Source of the DNA: Cryptomeria japonica
Taxonomy: Eukaryota > Streptophyta > Pinopsida > Cupressales > Cupressaceae
NCBI RefSeq assembly: GCF_030272615.1
Contig: NC_081414.1
Coordinates: 762,853,648 to 762,917,647, forward strand
Direction: 5' to 3'
DNA: 64,000 nt
Each line of letters opens with the position of its first letter. Position 1 is the first letter of the stretch. Made by a program: the position numbers and the translations under genes. The notes below the pieces were generated by a model, which searched no databases, was not told where the DNA came from, and worked only from the letters and a program-made list of their open reading frames with translations. This document shows, one piece after another, positions 54,474 to 64,000 of this stretch.

Positions 54474-55829
54474 GTGTTGGATAATGGCTTCTTCCACTTC
54501 ATGTTACTTCTTTTCATTCATAGCACTTGGACATATTGCATTTTTTGGATTTGCAAGTTGATTCCTTTTCATAAATTAGATGACAAAGCTTTCATTTATC
54601 ATGTATGTTATGTTATGGTGATGTTATTGGGAAAACACATTTCATACATAGATCACCTAAAAGCTTTTATAGATCCTAATCCTAGAGATGACAATGAGAA
54701 ACCTAATACTTGTACCTCTCCTAGGGTATCTAATATGAATGAAGAAAGAGCTAATACTCATATAAATGTTCTCTCTAATGGAGAGAAAGAATTGAAGAGA
54801 AAAATGGCCCCATCTTCTTCTCATACACATACCCTTCTAAAAGGGGGCAAGATCTAGATATTGGTGTTTTGATTTTTTCAGATCCTCTTTATTATCCTAG
54901 AGCCTATCTTAAATATCGAAACATTTGTAGAGAAGATGATGTCATGCATTTCATACATGATCTCTCTCCCCACATGACATTAAGCAAAGATGAGGCCTTA
55001 GAAGATAAGGATCTTCCTTCCCAATCTAGCAAAGAGGATATGAATGATGAAAGAAAAGAAGAATCTCCTTCTCAAGATATTCCTTCTTCACCTAATAATC
55101 CTTTCATTCCTTCTAAATATCCTCACACTACAAAATTCAAAGAAATTTATTATAATTTTCCCCCATATTCTCAATTGAAATATTCTTATAGGAGTGGCTT
55201 TAACATAATATCATTTAAACAAGATTTTAGAGGACAAGGACTTGGAAATTTTGAAAAAGGAATCCAAGTCCCTATAAAACCTCCTACACAAATTACCACA
55301 AAAGGCCTAGGAAAAAATAATAGATCTCCTTTGGATGACCTCCTTAGGATTGAATACTTCAAAGATCATTTAGAAAGACAAATGATGTGTTAAGAGGATA
55401 AAAGGGATCCTTCTTCAAAGACTCTTTTTTGTTCATTTCATCAAACTCATGATCATGATGCTAGTGATTGTACAGATTTTCAAGAAGGAATACAAAAATT
55501 AGTTGATAATGGAACTATTAAAATCATGGATGCCAATCCTTCTTCTAATAACCTCTTGTCCTCAATCTCAAAATAATAAGCCTAGACTCTTTAATGATCA
55601 AGAAGGAATCTTAGCAACTACAAGCTTTTGGAAATTGAAGTATGATAAGAATGTTATTTTTCCTTTTGTGAAGTTTAGAAATAAACATAAAGAAGGAAAT
55701 GAATTCTATCTTTTTCATCATGGTGGTTCTCATTCTCTTGGAATGTGTAAAGAATTTAAGGAATTTATTCAAGAACAATATGATCATGCTTGTATATGTC
55801 TTTCAACAGATCTTGCTCTTTCTAGGTAA
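54474..55829 (+). pseudogene. Gypsy 2 gag region with two C.FH...H..C motifs
   Basis: Three open segments in shifting frames. 54474-54857: FIDPNPRDDNEKPNT, acidic and Ser-rich. 54869-55393: DPLYYPRAYLKYRNICRED, an acidic Ser/Pro linker, then FRGQGLGNFEKGIQVPIKPP and TKGLG, which resemble a G-patch. Right after its stop the frame continues with FCSFHQTHDHDASDC and FQEGIQKLVDNGTI (about 55428-55520). 55503-55829 carries a second, related motif, LFHHGGSHSLGMC, KEFKEFIQEQYD, whose first Cys is Leu. The paired motif may be a zinc-binding part of gag. No protease or polymerase is seen. Confidence 0.7.
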
Positions 55830-56142
55830 AAAGGTAGCGCCTTAGCACTCCTTTCACCCTCATGTTGCTCCTCACCCTATGACATAAGTAGTTAAATTAA
55901 TTGGGTGCTCTTTATCATTAGAGGTGGTAATTTTTTAATTTCAAACATATTGGGCTGGAAATATGCTCCTATTTTATCTCTATTCAAGCTCTTATCTTTT
56001 CACCACTTCTTTTTTTATGGGTTGCATTATTCATAAATTGATGTTCTTTATTTCATGGAATTATCCTTCATGCGAGCACTTATTTGTTCCTTTGTTAGGA
56101 TCTATTCCTTTCTTGAAATGGTACATCTTTTATGAATGATCT
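55830..56142 (+). other. Gypsy 2 remainder, non-coding
   Basis: T-rich, no motif recognised. It ends at the copia LTR. Confidence 0.5.
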
Positions 56143-57852
56143 TGTTGGACACAATGGATCACTGAGGGGGGGGGGGGGTGAATAAGTAATTTAAACTCTT
56201 CTCTTTCAAAGAGGAGATATCGGTAATATATATAACACAAACTGAGTGTTAACCAATAGCTCAAATAGTGCGACCAAGGTGTGTGAAACAATTTTCTACA
56301 ATAAAAATATACCACATGTACAAAAATGCAGCACACAACACTATATATATAGGAGGAAAACCCAATGTGGGAAAAACCTCGGTGAGAATAGCTACTGGAG
56401 ACTACTGCTCTAATTCAGCCTCACAATCAAACTCTGATTACAAAATTCAGGGAACCAACCCAAGGAGCACCAACCCTTGATTTATGAGCACCAACTCAAA
56501 GGAGCACCAACCCCTACACAATTTATAGGCTACTACCTAAAGGAGCTACAACCCCTGCACTAAGATACAACTTAATGAAAACAATATAAAACTTAGATAT
56601 ATAAATGAAATCACTATTGCAAATGAAGTTTTGCAACCTTATAATAATCTCCTCTTTCGGTTTCACCATTACCGGTCTGCATTCTCTTCACCCACTTTGC
56701 AACTTGACTTTGATGATCACCTTTCTCAATCCTCTCTCACAATGTCTTCCTCCACTTAACTCTCACTCAATCACTCTTAATCGAACACAAGTTCTGCTGG
56801 TATATCACCTCTATGTTCATTGCACTCTTCACCGGTTGTTCCTTATATCGGTTTGCTCTACTTCACTTATGAATCAATACTTTTCTCATAAATACTTTAA
56901 GTGCCTTTTCTGTTTGGCTCTCAAACAACAATATCACACTTATCTTCTTACTGCAGCAACATGATGCTATATCTTGAGCTCTCCTCTTTATCCCATGGTT
57001 TTCTGCCAAAATGTAGTTCAAATTTGGAATGCTTAGGGTTTCCTTTTCCTGACATAATCTTCATTAGATCTTTTCAATTCTGTCATGTGCCGATCACCTA
57101 TACTCTAGGGATGCATCTATACACTTATTCATTACCCAACACATGCTTGTTGAAGATAGCGATCTCGAACTAGATTTCCTCCCTTGAAATCTGTCGACTC
57201 ATAAAAAGATTTGACCATTTCCTTTTCGAGGTCTTCTTGAATCGGATTTCCTTTGCATTGATCTAGGAGCCAACTACTCCCCGATATTTCTTCGTCATAC
57301 TTTCTTCCTTGAGCCACATCGGTCAGTTAGAATCCCATGATTTATGGCTGTTTGATTTATGTCTACTAATAGTTTCACCAACCGTGTTGATGGTGGCTTT
57401 ACTGACCCCTGCAAATTTGCCACCTTAGCTCCACATGGTATCACAATGGTCAATCACTTAGTTCACCAACACATAGTCAGTTCATACTTGATCATTCAAC
57501 AAAATCATACTGGTAGATGCCTTTACCGATGAGTCCTTCTTCTACTAACCGACAGTTCACACTACACCTGTAACACACCTTCACCTCTGGTGGTTTATGA
57601 TATCTTTAACATTCTACCTCTTCATATAAGAAGGCAACCAAACTTTAGACCGATATAAGCTCCATAGGTTACCACTTAACATGGTCACCCACACATGCAT
57701 CTCATCACATACTAATGAAGTCACTGAAAGTCTCAACAACTACATGTCTTTCACCATATCGGTACATTATCCTTCATCTTCACAGATGACATACCTCTAC
57801 CGGTAGCTTGTCTATAATACCGGTTGACATCAATGACAACTCAATGCCAACA
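56143..57852 (-). repeat. 3' LTR of copia element 3
   Basis: About 1.7 kb from TGTTGGACAC to GCCAACA. It contains a run of 13 G at 56166-56178 inside a weak end hairpin (ATCACTGA / TAAGTAAT, two mismatches), the conserved block at 56352-56391, and many ACCGGT/CCGGTT words (56655-57830). Confidence 0.75.
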
Positions 57853-57864
57853 ATCTCCCCCTTT
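57853..57864 (-). promoter_or_regulatory. Polypurine tract of copia element 3
   Basis: Plus ATCTCCCCCTTT directly right of the LTR. A second tract in the same phrase context lies at about 58863-58873 (CTCCCCCTTT) and a third at 58978. Confidence 0.75.
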
Positions 57865-58975
57865 CACATTGATGTTAGGGAGAACTCACAAGGCTAGTTC
57901 CCACTTTTTGGTACATCCTGATTTTTGCAGAAATCATACATTTTTAGGAAAATATAATGATTTAAGATTTAAGAGGTCCCATTTGAAGTAATTATTTCAA
58001 GAGAGTTGGATCAAAGGCTCTTAGATCAAAATCGTACTTGCAATGGAGTCTCCTTTGCATCTATCAAATGCTGATAAAAAACTAATTTTACATTACTTTT
58101 GGGGGGTCAAATGAATTCATTTATAAGTTTTATTTTTTTAAGTATTTAGTCCTTATAATTGTCTTTCCAAATAGTATAATTTTTAATATATCTAATTTTA
58201 GTAATATATTTTTATTTTATTTTTTATGAATGTATTTTTTTCATCGAACATGAACTTCTTTGTTCAATGCAATGGTAAAAATACTAAACTAATTCAAATT
58301 TTTTTTGAAAAATATCTATGCACTACGTATTGATGTCTTCTTTCTAACAAATTTTTTTTTTGAACTTTGATATATATAGAACAAGTTATGTGTTCAAACG
58401 TACACCTATATCTAAATTATAATTAGTCGGACTTCAAAACTTAATAAAATAAAAAATATTCAACATATCACTTTCAAACCAATTGCATGCCCTGGGTATT
58501 GATGTTACAAACCAAAATTCAAAAGAATTAAGTTTTTATCATTTATAGAAAAAAGGTTATGCATTTTGGGATGCACATCACTCTTAAAATATGTTGTTTG
58601 TTGTAAAAAACTACTTTTTGAGGGAGATGGAAACATCAATAAAATTTTATTAAAATTTTTTTGAGAAAAATATATTTAGAATCTACAAACAAGATGTTAC
58701 AAATCACTAGTTTACATCATCTTCAAATTCTAAATTCTTTAAAAGTTATAGGTGTCCTAAAGTGAAGATTTTTTTTTTTAGTTCATCTAAGTGTCAAAGT
58801 TGGTCAAAAAGTGGGAACTATTATTGTGAGTTCACCCATCAACATTCCTTTCTCGGTTTCACTCCCCCTTTGATAGCAATGGCAAAGGGAACCTTGTCTG
58901 ACACCAATAATCTCTCTCTTGACAACTTCCGCTTAAGGCATTATCTCACCTTGTATCAATGCGTCATGATTTAAG
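57865..58975 (-). other. 3' untranslated region of copia element 3 with an AT-rich interval
   Basis: No gene. 57950-58790 is unlike element sequence (AT-rich, many ATATTT words) and separates the two polypurine tracts by 1 kb, against under 200 bp in the other elements, so it may be an insertion. Confidence 0.5.
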
Positions 58976-58989
58976 ACTCCCCCTAAATC

Positions 58990-59549
58990 ATGCATCCTTT
59001 CATGCATTTAAGTTCTACCAGATGGTGAGACAACTCCCATTTTTTATCTCAGGTACTTAAAAGGACCCAATGGAAGTGGCTTGGTGAATATGTCAGCAAT
59101 TTGCTCGCCGGTGGGAACATATTCTATCAGATTCTCCTTGTCTGCTACCTTCTCCCTCAAGAAGTGATAATTGATTGCAATATGTTTTTTTATTGAGTGC
59201 ATTACTGTATTGTTAGAGCTGTTGATTGCACTTTAGTTATCACACCGGATTGGAATAGGTTCTGGTATCTCCACCTATATGTCTTTTAGCAGTAGCTGCT
59301 GTGATGTATTCTACCTTAGCAGTAGATAGTGACGCTAAATCTTGCTTCTTACCGTGCCATGATACTAATCGGTCTCCTAAATAGAAAGCACCTCCACTTG
59401 TACTTTTTCAATCATCAATGCTTCCTACCCAATCAACATCTATATAAGCCTGCAAAGAGAACTCTCCTTTCTTTGGATACCACAGACCATAGCTGAGATT
59501 TCCTTGCAGATACCTAAAGATTCTTTTGACCGCATTCAGGTGAGACTGT
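58990..59549 (-). pseudogene. copia RNase H (element 3)
   Basis: In several frames: LNAVKRIFRYLQGN, LQAYIDVDWVGSIDD, KSTSGGAFYLGDRLVSW, SLSTAKVEYI and a C-terminus with decayed EQIADIFTK and PLPLGPF-like remains. Stops after SIDD and in the C-terminal half. Confidence 0.8.
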
Positions 59550-60700
59550 TTAGGAGAAGCTTGGAATCTTGCGACAATGCAAATAACTTGTATCCGGTCT
59601 AGATTCTGTTAAATATAACAAACTACCAATCATAGACCTATACAGTGTTTGCTCAACTTCCGGTGAGTTATCTAGTTTGCTCAACTTACAATTGGTAACC
59701 ATGGGAGTACTTACCAGTTTGCAGTCCTCCACTTGAAATTTCTTTAGCATGTATTTCACATACTTGATTTGGGAGATGAAAATTCCTTTCTTCTTCTGTG
59801 AGGTCTGCAAACTAATAAAATAGGACAACTCACCCAACATGGATATCTCAAACTTTATCTTCATTTGATCTGCAAATTATTTGCACATGATGTCCTTGTC
59901 TCCACCAAAGATAATATCATCCACATACAACAACTATGATCATATGATTCCCATTTACCTTGACATACAAGTTGTTGTCTGCATTTCCTTTTTAGAATTC
60001 TTGCTCCTTCAAGTATTTGTCTAACCGGGAATACCATGGTTTGGGAGCCTGCTTCAAACCATACAGGGCTTTCTTTAACCGACACACAAAACTCTCATCT
60101 TCATGCAACAAGTACCCCTCTGGTTGTTCCATATACACCTCTTCCTCAAGATTACCATTGAGAAAGGCAGAGTTTAAATCCATCTGATACACTTTATATC
60201 CCTTATAGGCTGAGAAGGCTAAAAACATTCTTATTGCCTCTAATATAGCAACCGGTGCAAAGGTTTATTCAAAATCAATACCTTTCACTTGTGCATATCC
60301 CTTACAACCTAACCTTTCTTTATGTTGAACTATCTTACCTTCTTCATTCATCTTGTTCCTGTAGACCCATTTGTATCCATGACATTCTTGTCAGCTAGTC
60401 TAGGAACAAGTTCCCAAGTCATATTTTTCTCAATTTGTCTCAATTCTTCATCCATGTCATCTACCCACTTCTCACTTCTTCATCCATGGAATACACCTTC
60501 ATTCTTATCTCCTATGATCTGTTCTTATAGTTGATTATTCTGCACATACCGGTTGGGGATTTTGTTTGGTGTATCTTCTACTCGTCCATTTTTAGATTGT
60601 TGTTCATTTTTCACATTTGACTCATCAATGTAGGGTGTAGGTGTAGATTGTTATCTGTGTGAGTCTTCATCTATTCTCAAATGTACACTCTCAACCACTC
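59550..60700 (-). pseudogene. copia reverse transcriptase (element 3)
   Basis: Order along the minus strand: EEL, QIEKNMTWELVPR (about 60430), a stop-rich stretch, then the open segment 59992-60228 with YQMDLNSAFLNGNLEEEVYM and LYGLKQAPKPWYSRL; the YVDD catalytic motif at 59916-59927 in a shifted frame; then 59550-59864 with ISMLGELSYFISLQ, GIFISQIKYVKYML, VSTPM and YRSMIGSLLYLTESRPD. All the usual copia landmarks are present although the frame is broken at least three times. Confidence 0.88.
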
Positions 60701-60719
60701 TTCTCAATCTCTTGTTGTA

Positions 60720-61549
60720 TTATTTGTAGGCCTTATTGTTGGTCAAGTATCCCAAGAAAATTCCTTCATCACTCTGGGAATCAAAACTTCCCAAACCATT
60801 AGCATCCTTCTTGATGAAGCATTTACTTCCAAACACTTTGAAGTGTTTAAGTGATGGTTTCCTTTCATTCCATAACTCATAAGGGGTCATTCTACTATTC
60901 ACCCTTAACTGAACCCGGTTTAAAGTGTAGACAACAGTATGAACTACTTCCTTCCAGTATACATCCATATGTTGGCCTCATTCAACATTGTCCTGACCAT
61001 CTCCTTCACTATCCTATTTTTCCTTTCTACCATCCCATTTTGCCGAGGTATCCTTGCAGCTAAATACTATCTTTGAATTCCATGTTTTTCACAGTAGTCA
61101 ACAAATCCTTTTGAAGAAAATTCTCCACCCCGGTCAGATCTTAAGCATTTAAACTGGTGTCCACTTTCATTTTCCACCATTTTCCTGAAAATTTTGGATC
61201 TCTGAAATGCTTGTGACTTGTCATGCAGGAAGGTTACCCAAGTCATTCTTGAGTAATCATCTATGAACAACATGAAATACCTTTCTACGGCCAATTCTCT
61301 TGTCCTTGTTGGCCCACACAAGTCTGTATGTATCAAGTCCAAAGGTCTTGAGGTGTTATATTCTTTTGTTTTAAAATTGACCTTTTCTTGCTTACATCTA
61401 ACATATTCATCACAAAATGTGCTTGCTAGTTTTATGATCCGGGGTATGTTTCTCACATACCAGTTCTTTCTTATCTTAACCAGATTGTAAAAATTCACAT
61501 GACCTAATCTTTGGTGCCATAACCAACTTTCATCAACCCATCCTGTCAT
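60720..61549 (-). pseudogene. copia integrase (element 3)
   Basis: Zinc-binding LWHQRLGHVNF...CDEYVRC; catalytic core HTDLCGP (first acidic residue), FIDDYSRMTWVTFL, RSDRGGEF (second) and, past a TAG after HGIQR, QNGMVERKNR with the glutamate kept (about 61010-61040). The C-terminal part 60720-60968 has YWKEVVHTVVYTLNRVQ, SLKHFKVFGSKCFIKK, SDEGIFLGY. All three DDE residues are intact here, in contrast to element 1. Confidence 0.88.
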
Positions 61550-61552
61550 GCA

Positions 61553-61930
61553 TTAGGACTCATAGCATTCCTTTATATTGTAGACATTACCCTCTATTCT
61601 CTTTCCTTCTGCTACCACTTGACTGGTACTCTGCTTCCTTATCTGGCAACCGATAGAGTCAATTGAGAAGTTGCACCCTTTGTCACACATCTGACGTACA
61701 CTCAATAGATTATGCTTCAACCCTTCTACATAGTACACATCAAGAACCTTGATCTTTCCATCAATATTCAGTTTACCTTGACCTTTGATTTTTATGGAGG
61801 AGTTGTCACCGAATCAGATTGAACCACCATTCCAATCATGAAGCTTGATGAACTTTTTCATATCTCCAGTCATGTGATTTGAGAAACAACTATCAAGTAC
61901 CCATAAATTCCTCCGTTTAGAATGTAGAGA
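61553..61930 (-). pseudogene. copia protease and GAG-pre-integrase (element 3)
   Basis: The open segment 61553-61738 has YYVEGLKHNLLSVRQMCDKG and GNVYNI, the GAG-pre-integrase signature. Just upstream is the protease site WVLDSCFSNHMTGDM (about 61870-61915), where the glycine of the catalytic DSG reads cysteine. A stop follows WNGGSI. Confidence 0.85.
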
Positions 61931-62511
61931 AGTTTGCACAATTAGGCTAGACTCCGTCTTGTTTTTCTCCTTCTCTACCCAAACTGATTTCTCTTCTATC
62001 TTTTCCTCTTTTATCACTTTGTGTTCCGATTTTGATTTTAACTTTTCATCTGGTACAAATCTCTTTTGCTTGTCAGTTCTTAACTGACACAGCCTTTCTA
62101 TGTGACCAAAATTTTGAGACTTATAGCATTTCACATTAGTACCAAAAGATGTACTCAATACATTCTTGTAGGACATTTGCATGTTACTCCTACATTCATA
62201 ACTCTTGTGACAAAACTTATTGCAATTATAACATGATATTTGTACTTTGTAAAGCAACAATGGAGTTTCTACTTTCAAAACTAGGGTTGACATTTATTTT
62301 CCTATAATTTTCCATTCTATGACTGAGCTTATTGCACCGATGATAATAAACATGAAAATTTGGTACATACCGGTTAGGTTGTCTTGAACCTGCAAATGAC
62401 TGCCTCACTGGGGTTCTTCCTTTCATCCTGCTAACCCTTGTGAATCCTTCATGATCAATTCTTGCATTTCTCCTTGGATTTTCATGTTGGTGCATTGAGT
62501 ATGGTCTCCCA
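61931..62511 (-). pseudogene. copia gag C-terminus with three zinc knuckles (element 3)
   Basis: Two overlapping segments carry a basic Arg-rich stretch (PRRNARIDHEGFTRV, GRTPVRQSF), then three CCHC-type knuckles: a lost one (YHRCNKLSHRMENY), an intact one (CYNCNKFCHKSYEC) and a partial one (CYKSQNFGHIERLC). A Lys/Glu-rich linker joins them to the protease. Coding stops at about 62511, where the sequence becomes unrelated LTR. Confidence 0.8.
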
Positions 62512-63880
62512 TTTATTTATTTAGCATAACGGTTTGTGTATCGGTTTCTAGCAACATCTATAGATAAAAACTCTCAACAACTTATCTAGCTAAAGAAATA
62601 CCAACTGGTTATCACTATTACTGAACTTAACCATGGCAATACCAGTCAAACATAGTAAGACACTATACACCATAAACTAATAAGTTTGAATACTTCAAAT
62701 ATGATTAATGTACAACATCAACTTTCACCCATAAACATATGCATATAGTACGCTAGTAATACCATAACCTATTAACTCTGCATGCATGATCTTTCAACCA
62801 AATACTTCATAAAAATCACATGAAAAAGGCTTAACACATGCACACATAATTTTCACGTGGAAACCCAAATGGGAAAAACCATGATGGGAATGAATACCCA
62901 CAAGCTTGTTTTGAACTCTTTTGAAGCTCCCCCTATTAGGAGCCTAGTTCGATTAAAGCCTTTACAATAAGGTTCTATTAGGAACTAATCCTGTTAGAGA
63001 TCACTCGGTTAAGGGATGGTTATATACCCTATTAAAGGTTGAAACCCTGTTAAAGTTTACCTCACTAGAGGATTTAAAGAACTCAATGATCTTGAGTCAC
63101 CTGGTTACACGTTTTACAATAAGCCTTTTAAAGCTACCCAGTAAAGGGATTTTCCAACTGTTGCAATAGTTAAAAGACAACGGGTAAAACTATGATCTGA
63201 TAACAACACTACATGCCAAGGTAGATCCTTTTCGTATCTCCACTCTATAATCACACTCTATAGTTTCCCTCTTTACTAGTCTGGCAAGTATCAAGTATGT
63301 CTTCACTTGGATACAAACACAACATTTGCCAACAAATTTTCAATACAAACATCATTGACCTTATAGGTAATAGAAAGGTTGGTGGCATAAACCCTAAACC
63401 CTAAACATCTTAGGTTTACAACACAGGCGGTCTCATCCTGACTATCCAAACATATTACATAGAGCATTTACAATTTCAAATAGATCACAAGTCAATCTGC
63501 ATCGTTCATTCATCACCGCTCATCGGAATCAGTAACCCATCATGTTTTCTTCTTATGCCATTAAGAAGAATAATCATTCCCTAGGTAGACTTCAAATGTG
63601 GTTGATCTTCCCATTCCTCAATCGTTTATGCACTCAAAGTTGATGTGGCACGTTGATCACAGAGTATCATCAGTTCATCACAGAAGCTGGATCGACAAGC
63701 CGATAACCATAGAGCTGAGACTACCAACCGGTAATCATACTTAGTGAAACCCCGACACCGGTTCACTGAATCTCGTCATACCTCTTCATACTAGTTCACT
63801 TGAACTTATTGACATCACTGACAATATACATTATCATCATATCAACATACTGGTTCATCATATGCCAATGATATCCAAAA
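62512..63880 (-). repeat. copia LTR, left end missing (element 4, runs off the window)
   Basis: LTR-type sequence with the conserved block (62856-62895), repeated phrases such as CCTGTTAGAGATCACTCGG and CCTGTTAAAGTTTACC (62935-63145), and CCAAAA, a decayed CCAACA end, before the PPT. The G-tract hairpin expected near the left end is missing, so the LTR is truncated where it meets gag of element 3. Confidence 0.7.
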
Positions 63881-63892
63881 ATCTCCCCCTTT
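63881..63892 (-). promoter_or_regulatory. Polypurine tract of copia element 4
   Basis: Plus ATCTCCCCCTTT followed by GGCATTGATGGCAA, the same phrase as in elements 1 and 2. The 3' untranslated region continues to the window end at 64000. Confidence 0.75.
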
Positions 63893-64000
63893 GGCATTGA
63901 TGGCAATACTTAGTGTAATATTGCAATTAGAAACATCACAGACTAGTCTGTCTTTTTCATCAGATATCTTCTCCCCATACATCTATCATATCTATATCTT

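Larger units (their letters stand above)
52321..56142 (+). mobile_element. Gypsy-type element 2 (5' part only)
   Basis: LTR 52321-53533, a TTTTAGTGAACTCGAC primer-binding region, a long AT-rich leader and a gag region to 55829; then about 300 bp of non-coding sequence before copia element 3 cuts in at 56143. It is related to gypsy 1: same LTR start (TGTAGTATCCTAAAATTGC), same PBS phrase, same C.FH...H..C motif. No second LTR is in the window, so no target duplication can be tested (AAAAG precedes the LTR). Confidence 0.75.
56143..62511 (-). mobile_element. Ty1/copia element 3 (5' end lost)
   Basis: Minus strand. 3' LTR 56143-57852, PPT 57853-57864, RNase H, reverse transcriptase, integrase, protease, gag zinc knuckles up to 62511. 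Gag N-terminus, PBS and 5' LTR are absent; at about 62512 the sequence changes to another copia LTR. Unlike element 1 it keeps the reverse transcriptase YVDD and all three integrase catalytic residues, but frameshifts and stops break it in every domain. Confidence 0.88.

Noticed and set aside
56268-57173. Plus-strand open frames in the copia 3 LTR
   Set aside because: They lie in LTR sequence with no domain and are on the opposite strand to the element.
1-64000. tRNA, rRNA or other structured RNA genes
   Set aside because: The only tRNA-like matches are primer-binding sites of retroelements; no cloverleaf or rRNA core was noticed.

Overview
This is nuclear DNA from a large, repeat-rich seed-plant genome. 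A conifer or other gymnosperm is plausible from the mixture of old, degraded retrotransposons, AT-rich spacer and degenerate telomere-like (CCCTAA-type) arrays, but nothing seen fixes the species. There is no intact host gene: every coding region I recognise is a mobile-element protein or a broken host gene.

Layout. 207-8411 is a Ty1/copia element on the minus strand with a matching 5-bp target duplication (ACATA). Its polymerase has lost the reverse transcriptase, and its left LTR is rearranged around a piece of a second copia element (about 1102-3167). It sits beside a broken ankyrin-repeat gene (8500-9076). 9160-11415 holds an LTR-like fragment, then a degraded minus-strand copia gag with its PBS and LTR. 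11416-17380 is duplication unit A: LINE 3' remnants, a telomere-like array, and an F-box/kelch pseudogene. About 17380-39932 is dominated by a plus-strand Helitron that encodes a replication protein A (RPA)-like pseudogene, then a DUF6570-Rep(HUH/Y2)-PIF1 helicase polyprotein. The Rep/helicase reading frame is split by a 7.9-kb gypsy-type element (27868-35798, target duplication AGAAG) that carries gag and protease but no polymerase, and again by a 0.8-kb LTR-like insertion. 40185-50390 holds one partial and one fuller copy of the unit seen at 11.4-17.4 kb (B1 and B2), including a second F-box/kelch pseudogene, plus a plant LINE ORF2 end, a copia LTR with a perfect PBS, and a 1.5-kb segment bounded by inverted repeats. 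52321-56142 is a second, related gypsy element, cut off by a third minus-strand copia element (56143-62511), whose gag end is in turn cut off by another copia LTR (62512-63880) whose body runs off the window.

How it fits together. The order of events can be read from nesting: duplication of the F-box unit, Helitron arrival, gypsy insertion into the Helitron, then C-to-T type decay across everything. The most unusual signal is a hairpin near one end of the copia LTRs. Its stem sequence differs between elements yet the pairing is largely kept, around a loop with a variable G tract, in an RNA position that would lie just upstream of the primer-binding site.
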